DNA from: Oxalobacteraceae bacterium | GTDB taxonomy: Bacteria > Pseudomonadota > Gammaproteobacteria > Burkholderiales > Burkholderiaceae_D | Direction: 5' to 3' | Length of the DNA: 6,740 bases | Assembly (NCBI GenBank): GCA_947446335.1 | Contig: CANFGA010000177.1 | Span: 1 to 6,740 of the forward strand | Shown: piece by piece, positions 5,080-6,740 of the stretch | Position numbering within the stretch: position 1 is the stretch's first letter | How the letters are laid out: each line of letters starts with the position of its first letter | Made by a program: the position numbers and the translations under genes | The notes under the pieces: model-generated | Told to the model about the DNA's origin: nothing | The model's database searches: none | What the model saw: the letters and a program-made list of their open reading frames with translations, nothing else

Positions 5080-6740
5080 ATGGACTATCCGGCATTTTTT
5101 CCTCAGCCTCTCCCGGACGAGCTTCTGTATAGCGTCGCAGCGCGCTACCATCTGTTGGCCGTAAATAGCTCTTCAATTTTTACGTGCAACTTCCTTTTCT
5201 CCAATCGCACCGGTGGGCTGAATCATGATTTCCCATACGGACTCCAGGCCTTCGCCACAAACACGAATTGCCTGGGTGGTGATGGAAACCGCATCCTCGA
5301 ACACCTGACGATCCTGCCCTACTTTGAACCATTCCTTACAGCCAGCACAGCATTGGCAGTTAAGGCAGCCATGCTGTCTTGCAACGCAAAATCCATCAAA
5401 TTCTCACTCGGTCTCCCACCCGCACAGGTCGACGCAACGCATCCTTTGAGAATGTGTTTTGATTGCTTAGATGCCGATATTCGCACCACCGGATTCTCGT
5501 ACTGGCACAGGGCGCATCAGCTCCCGGGAGTCTTGATGTGCGCCGAGCACATGAGCCCACTAGTTGCGCTGCCCCTCAAGATAAATCGCCTTTGGAAACA
5601 CAGCTATCTGCTACCCTCCGACCTTGACACTGACAGTCTTGTTGTCAGCAGCCCACACCATAGCAAGCCGGTTTCAGACAGGCTTGTGGAGCTATCGCTC
5701 AATGCCAAGGTACTTATGTTCCAGCAATGGCCTCCGCTTGATCCATTCCGGCTTTGGCACACTTATCGTCACGGTCTGCGAGAGCATGGCTTTCTCTCCC
5801 GGGACGGCCAGATCCGCCAGCAATACTTTCAAGACGCCTTTTCCGTACACTACGCACCCCTCAAGGATTTGTTGTACTTCCGAGAATTGTTGTCCACGAA
5901 TGCGATCAGGACGTTTTGCCCAGCGCTTGTGCGCAAACCACGCGCAGGCAAGCATCCACTCAAACATCTCCTGATGATTGGCTTTTTATTTGGTGACATC
6001 GAAACTTTCAAAAAATACTACGATGCGGCCGACGTCCACGCCGAGGGGCAGCCGGTCAATCTCATTCAAATTTCCAAGCCCACTCCAAATAACAGCCGCA
6101 GCCCCAGTTCTCGCCAGCTTAATGACCTGCTGATAGCGGAGGGGCTGTCTTTGCGTCAGGCTGCGCGCCAGTTGGGCCTGACGGCATCGACACTGGCCGT
6201 TCATGCCGCTCGCGCCGGCATCAAGGTCAAGTCTCGCGCAAAAACGTTAACACCCGAGATCAGGGCAGCAATAGGCCTAGAGCTTTCCAAAGGAACGCAT
6301 CCCGCTACGATTATACAAATGCATCATGTTTCGCGCACATCGGTCTATCGCATCCAGCAGTCTGACATGGCAATTTTCTCAATACGAATGTCGGCCAAAC
6401 TGGCCGCTAAACGGAGCCAGTTTGCCGCTTTTACGGACGCCAATCCCGAACACACAAGGAAGATGCTCGAACGCTCGATCGAGAGTGGCTTCCGATGGCT
6501 GTACCAGAACGACAAAGCCTGGCTAGTGGATCACCTCCCGAAAATAGTCAGATGTCAGCATCGCAGGCCCAGAGTCGACTGGGCCAAGCGAGATGCCGAC
6601 TTCAGCGCCGAGGTAGAAGAATTTATGCATAGGCCGTGCGATGCCGACGATATGCCAACACACATTTCGCGGTCGCACATATATAGGCACATCCCGGATC
6701 TTGGAAAAAAAGGGCCGGCCACCCACAAGCTGCCGCTAAC
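5080..6740 (+). CDS. tnsD: TnsD/TniQ-family target-site selection protein (3' end outside window)
   Basis: TnsD proteins bind a specific chromosomal site and recruit TnsC, sending the transposon into one attachment site. The frame stays open for 553 codons to the right edge, already longer than Tn7 TnsD (about 508). The N terminus has the TniQ-type opening FPQPLPDELLYSVAARY (7-23). A CCCH zinc-binding motif is formed by C126, C129, C154 and H157, with the family block YWHRAHQLPGV at 141-151 between the pairs. C-terminal features fit TnsD rather than a short TniQ: a helix-turn-helix-like segment at 356-382 (SLRQAARQLGLTASTL), another at about 404-427 (SRTSVYRI), a VDWxxRD motif at 499-505 and HISRSHIYRHI at 528-538. 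These should provide sequence-specific DNA binding. The start is supported by AAGGGA and close coupling to tnsC. The target site cannot be told from this sequence. A TniQ used by a CRISPR-associated transposon is less likely, given the long DNA-binding C terminus. Confidence 0.92.
   Translation, partial: MDYPAFFPQPLPDELLYSVAARYHLLAVNSSSIFTCNFLFSNRTGGLNHDFPYGLQAFATNTNCLGGDGNRILEHLTILPYFEPFLTASTALAVKAAMLSCNAKSIKFSLGLPPAQVDATHPLRMCFDCLDADIRTTGFSYWHRAHQLPGVLMCAEHMSPLVALPLKINRLWKHSYLLPSDLDTDSLVVSSPHHSKPVSDRLVELSLNAKVLMFQQWPPLDPFRLWHTYRHGLREHGFLSRDGQIRQQYFQDAFSVHYAPLKDLLYFRELLSTNAIRTFCPALVRKPRAGKHPLKHLLMIGFLFGDIETFKKYYDAADVHAEGQPVNLIQISKPTPNNSRSPSSRQLNDLLIAEGLSLRQAARQLGLTASTLAVHAARAGIKVKSRAKTLTPEIRAAIGLELSKGTHPATIIQMHHVSRTSVYRIQQSDMAIFSIRMSAKLAAKRSQFAAFTDANPEHTRKMLERSIESGFRWLYQNDKAWLVDHLPKIVRCQHRRPRVDWAKRDADFSAEVEEFMHRPCDADDMPTHISRSHIYRHIPDLGKKGPATHKLPL

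Noticed and set aside
5624..5974. 116-codon plus-strand open frame and other short frames across 5624-6726
   Set aside because: They are out-of-frame shadows of tnsD, which is continuously open from 5080 to the right edge and carries the TniQ and zinc motifs.
5080..6740. TniQ of a type I-F CRISPR-associated transposon
   Set aside because: Those TniQ proteins are shorter and lack a long sequence-specific C-terminal half; no cas gene or repeat-spacer array is in the window. TnsD fits better, though downstream sequence could still hold a second tniQ.

Overview
The window holds the core transposition operon of a Tn7-like element: tnsA, tnsB, tnsC and a tnsD/tniQ-family gene, all on the plus strand. 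The 3' end of an IS66-family insertion sequence lies directly upstream. Protein features (IS66 transposase, Tn7-type TnsABCD), a moderately GC-rich composition and tightly packed reading frames suggest a proteobacterium, perhaps a beta- or gammaproteobacterium. The window carries no host gene that would settle this.

Layout: positions 3-542 encode the C-terminal part of an IS66-family transposase that enters from beyond the left edge. A candidate IS right terminal repeat follows at 543-557, and tnsA starts only 21 bases later. tnsA (579-1427) encodes a 282-residue endonuclease. tnsB (1415-3601) encodes a 728-residue DDE transposase whose D-D-E spacing (88 and 35 residues) equals, as I recall it, that of E. 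coli Tn7 TnsB. tnsC (3598-5076) encodes a 492-residue AAA+ ATPase. A fourth gene (5080 to the right edge, at least 553 codons, no stop in the window) encodes a TnsD/TniQ target-selection protein with a CCCH zinc-binding motif and at least two C-terminal helix-turn-helix-like segments. An annotator that requires a stop codon would miss this gene.

How they work together (family knowledge): TnsA cuts the 5' ends and TnsB cuts and joins the 3' ends, giving cut-and-paste movement. TnsC is the ATP-dependent matchmaker between target complex and transposase. TnsD binds a specific attachment site and recruits TnsC. Gene junctions are a 13-base overlap (A/B), a 4-base ATGA overlap (B/C) and a 3-base gap (C/D), with a plausible ribosome binding site before each start, so the set reads as one translationally coupled operon.

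No transposon end, attachment site, cargo gene, CRISPR array, tRNA or rRNA is visible. The IS66 copy sits where the transposon right end and native tnsA promoter would be expected, so whether this element is still mobile is the main open question. There is no gene-free stretch longer than 300 bases.
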